The notes beneath the pieces were generated by a model. That model did no database searches and was not told where the DNA came from. It saw only the letters and a list, made by a program, of their open reading frames with translations. The translations under genes were made by a program, and so were the position numbers. Shown here in pieces: positions 60,515 through 64,000 of a stretch of DNA of 64,000 bases. The stretch's first letter is position 1. Every line of letters starts with the position of its first letter. Origin of the DNA: Sipunculus nudus (Eukaryota; Annelida; Sipuncula; Golfingiida; Sipunculidae); contig CM049318.1 of NCBI GenBank assembly GCA_026874595.1, positions 43,442,456 through 43,506,455 on the forward strand, read 5' to 3'.

Positions 60515-61595
60515 ACTAGTGTCCATCCATCAAAAGTGATACGGGTCTTCCTCTATTGGTAGATAAAAGGTCTGATATGAAAAGTTTGGCTGAAAATGCA
60601 TCAACAATCTTTTAAAAGATGTGTCCTGTGACCTTTGACCTAGTGACCCCCATAATCAATTGGGATCTTGCTTTTTTTATGGGACATATACAAGAAGAGT
60701 TTCAAATCCATACATAAAAAAAGCTTGAATTATCATCCAGAAACTAATTTTTTGACAGATAGCTCCTGTGGCCTTGACCTTTGACGGTGACCTTGTGACC
60801 CCAAAATTGATATGGATCATCCATTATTTGCAAGTGAGCTATATGTTCAAGATGGAAGATCTGAGATGAAAAGATTGGCTTAAAATGCATCCACAATATC
60901 TTTAAAGTTATGAGTCCAGCGACCTTGACCTCTGACCTCATGACCTTAGAACCTATAGGGTCCTTACTTTAGTGGTGGGCCATACATAAGTCACGTTTGA
61001 AATCCATATGGCTATCAACACTGGAGATATCATAAGAGTTGTGTGATTTTCACCATATATGGAAATATTAAAGGTTAAGGCCACTTTCATTTCAAAGGTC
61101 ATGACCCAAATTTAAATAGACCTCATCCCATAACCCATCTCTCTACATGTTCATAATATGAAGAGAAAACTGTCCAATAGTTTTTTAATTATAATTCTCA
61201 CAGTACTGTCAGGTGGCAATTATGGGATTATTTAAAGGCATAAAAACAAGAAAAGGATAATAGGTGGCGCCACCAGTTTCCGGCATATCACAAGGCTATC
61301 CAAGATCTTCAATCACCTTGATTTTTGGACCAATCCATGCAAGCTTTCTTTAGATATTTAAGAATTTGTGTTATTTTCAGCAAAAATGGACCTATTCAAG
61401 GTCACTCTCCTAGCAAAGGTCATGACCCCATTTTAAATAGACTTTGTCCTCTTACCTATATCAATAAAAATGTAAAGTTTGAAAAAGATCAGTGAAATAT
61501 TTTTTGAGTTATCCCGCTCACAAGTTTTTTCTGTGGCGGCGGCGGCGGAACCATCTTAAAACCATATTATCCCTACTTTTTCTGGAGATACAATA
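60515..61595 (+). mobile_element. F2 element, 5'-truncated
   Basis: Matches the 12340-13658 part of the F2 copy at 11649: TGACCTTTGACC units, then GGTGGCGCCACCAGTTTCC (palindrome 61263-61274), GGCGGCGGCGG, and a damaged end with TTTCTGGAGATACAATAA. The 5' hairpin is missing. Confidence 0.75.
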
Positions 61596-63895
61596 AATAA
61601 CTTGTGGAGTTTGGTAATCAATATATTTGATATGTATGAACAAAATGCTCAAATTTATGTTAAAATGCAACGTTTAACTTGGCCACGTCATCAACGTTTT
61701 GAATAAATTTATAAATAACCAAATATGAGCAGATAGAGCCAACTAATAAAAAAATAAACTCATAAAGCAACATCATCCTTCATTATAAAACTTTTTGTCT
61801 AAAATTAAGTATACATCTCCTCTATATATATTACAGAATATTTCCCTGATTTATAATTTGCGTCAAATATGGCAAAAAAGGCCTTTAAAAATTCTTAAAA
61901 ACACATTTACCCATAATCACAGAAAGAACAGACAAACTGAGGGCAACTTACAAAAAAATCACAGATGTCAAAAATTATTAATGTTTTACAGGTAACAATC
62001 CCATTAGTATCTTGCCATAGTCCCAACAGGGTCTAAAACACTACTGGTCTGGTTGGCCACTAAATGTGATGTACATAGTCACCCTATATGCATCAGTGCA
62101 CAGCCACACAACACCATCTAATTAGATGAATAGCTGTATAAACAGATTAACAGATAACCCACAAGGCAATTATCTGATTATATGTGCAGTAGAGTAATTA
62201 CTGGGGTGATGATGTGTATATACCATAGACAATATATTTTCAGTATCCACATACAGAACTTTAAAGAGTCTATTATTTATATATGTGTAACCTTTACTTT
62301 TAAATATTAAATACACAATATGTATAGCCAAACCATGCTTGTTAGCAAAGTTTTACACATTTTAAGTTATTTATTATTAGTAAGATAGCCTTGTGCGACT
62401 GCATGTGGCTGACTACCTTTGAACTTGTTAGGATACAACAGTAAGCTTAAATAAGTTTACTTTTGATGTAACAGTAACCTTTGGAGAGAAGACTGTCTGA
62501 TAGAGAGTCAGTTGTCATACTTATTGATCACAGTACATGAAACGTTTCAGTTACAATATACTTTAAAGGAAGCATGATATATATTACTAACTGATAAACC
62601 CAGTATACCGGGCTTTCTACCGCGGTTTGGGAGATATATTTACTGAGATATTGAATGTTGGCTCAATTTTTATTATAAAAGTTAAAAGAAAATATAGATT
62701 TTATAGTGGGATACTCTAGGAATACGATATGTACAAATAATTTTTACTGTTATTTTGTGGCGCTGTGCTCGTGGCAAAAAATCATATCCCAGTATGTTTA
62801 CCTTGAAGACCTGGTCAGTGATGGTTTACATTGCGAACCGGAATGAGACGCGGAGGCATACAGTGTTTCGTTGAAATTTGACTGGTTTCTATCATTGGTT
62901 GTATAAAGAATAGGTTGATGTGAGGAACACATGAAAGATTAATTAAATGTACGTTGCAAGGAAACTGTTCCTGAAGAAGGAAACAAAAATATGCATACAT
63001 CTTAAGTAGCAGAAGCGAACCCAGCGGGACTCCGTGCAGTGGGTCCGTATCCCGTTTTCAGCCACCGCAACCTTTTTTTCATCGTATCAGACAAATTTTG
63101 AGGCGTGAAACCCCCGACACCACCCCGGCCCTGTTCCTGAAACTGGGAGCTTGAATTAGGTTTTGTCATTAATCCTCCTGGGTTGAACTCTCCATTTCAT
63201 AAAGCAAGAAACTGTTTTTTCTCTTTTACTGACCATGCACGTTGGTCAAATCCCTCATTGAAAGCAAGCGTTATTCATATGAACAGTAGTCTCTAGTGTT
63301 AAAGGTTAAGTAACCACGATGCATGCAAAATTATTCGATGATTGCCGAAGGCAGTTCGGCTGTGTTCGGTAAAAAAACGGAAAAATCACTCACACTCAAT
63401 TATAATTTATGTTAAAAATTATTTATTTTCATAACGCCTATGTCACTGCGGGGATAATAACCTTTAAAATGATGTATGGCACAATATTGTACACAACGCA
63501 GTTATAGAGAACACTGCGAACAAATGTGAACCAAATTCCTTGTATAAGTATTAGATAAATCATTAATATCATTTCATATAAATCATAAAAAATATATTAA
63601 ATGTCCAATACGTACAATAATCGGTACAAACCACACTATACTTATTATCAGTTAGTTACTATTATCCAGATATTTTCAGTTATTCTCTCCAAAAGATGCC
63701 AAATAGTTCCAGCAATAATGTGATAAATCGCTTTAAATATAATGCATCTACAAATTAATGAAGCTGAAAGCTTTACAAGATTGACATCGTTCTTTGCACA
63801 AAAGTTCCAACAAATGGTACTAGATCCAACAAATGACAATAATTTAATAACATTTTATTTAACATATTAACAATATAGCCCATATACTAGATCTA
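61596..63895. other. Interval without recognised features (~2.3 kb)
   Basis: This is the longest stretch with no element ends or arrays apart from 48431-50919. No exon with a recognisable domain was found on either strand. A moderately GC-richer patch at 63010-63180 could be transcribed, but nothing proves it. Confidence 0.45.
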
Positions 63896-64000
63896 AACAA
63901 GGGACCCATGGGTCACGGCGCTCAGCTGATCATGATTGGACTATAAATGTTTCTCCACTGTGATACTATATATCAAGTCGATAAAGCTTATGAATATCAT
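63896..64000 (+). mobile_element. F1 5' end, cut by the window edge
   Basis: AACAAGGGACCCATGGGTCA, GCTCAGCTGA, then TCATGATTGGACTATAAATG. It matches 1791-1891, the same F1 subfamily. Confidence 0.8.

Overview
This is eukaryotic, AT-rich, very repeat-dense DNA. It looks like a marine invertebrate, most likely a bivalve mollusc. I base that on the Pearl/Helentron-like non-autonomous elements (tandem core plus ACGG-type microsatellite plus 3' hairpin), which are best known from bivalves, and on a metazoan glycosyltransferase exon. I see no operons, rRNA, tRNA or CRISPR array. Almost every open frame in the window lies inside a repeat and is not a gene.

The only confidently coding sequence is one exon on the minus strand, 21532-22205. 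It encodes the catalytic core of a C1GALT1-like core-1 beta-1,3-galactosyltransferase (GT31). It has a good acceptor and donor and no frameshift. Its neighbouring exons were not found.

Most of the rest is built from at least four families of Helentron-like non-autonomous elements (family names are mine). F1 starts AACAAG + TGACCCATGGGTCA + GCTCAGCTGA and ends in (ACGG)n, a hairpin and TCAGCTGAGCTAAAAA. F2 starts AACTAGA, then GGCACCGCAGGTGCC and AGTATCGCCAGACA, and ends in (CGG)n, a hairpin and GTCTGGCGATACAA. F3 starts AACAAGGCCTACAGGCC and GCGAACCTGTGC, and ends in CTCACAGGTTCGCTAAAAA. F4 starts AACTAGAATATCGG and AGCCCTCAGCC, and ends in (ACGG)n and GGCTTAGGGCTAAAAA or CTGAGGGCTAAAAA. In each family a 5' subterminal motif is complementary to the 3' end, the core is a tandem array, and no target-site duplication is seen. 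The cores differ in sequence, yet most carry the same 12-bp palindrome GGTGGCGCCACC or a close variant.

Layout: 29-1790 F1 with a ~340-bp array; 1791-5332 F1 fragments with poly-G tracts; 5333-7947 full F1 copy A, then an extra F1 3' end to 8589; 8621-11587 F3 with an LTR-like insert; 11649-13658 F2; 13659-14313 F1 fragment; 14314-17229 F3 with a ~280-bp array; 17230-21093 F3-related sequence interrupted by a MITE-like insert (19082-19532) and an F4 (19887-20920); 21094-23400 the C1GALT1-like exon with flanking intron and a palindrome cluster; 23680-28266 a nest four elements deep; 28530-35677 a 7.1-kb F1 with about 20 monomers and a higher-order repeat; 35678-39226 F1 and F3 pieces with an LTR-like insert (37759-38867); 39227-41634 F3; 41635-42139 a 505-bp F1; 42140-43711 repeat pieces, a second palindrome cluster and an AT-rich dimer; 43712-46928 F2 with a ~320-bp array; 46929-47934 F1 3' part; 47999-50900 mostly unrecognised; 50920-51791 a minus-strand F3; 51792-53577 unrecognised plus an F2 fragment; 53578-60477 F1 copies, one nested in another; 60515-61595 truncated F2; 61596-63895 unrecognised; 63896 to the end a new F1 5' end.

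The most notable result is the shared design: several sequence-unrelated element families with the same end logic, all in one orientation except one copy, and with one palindrome shared by their otherwise different tandem cores.
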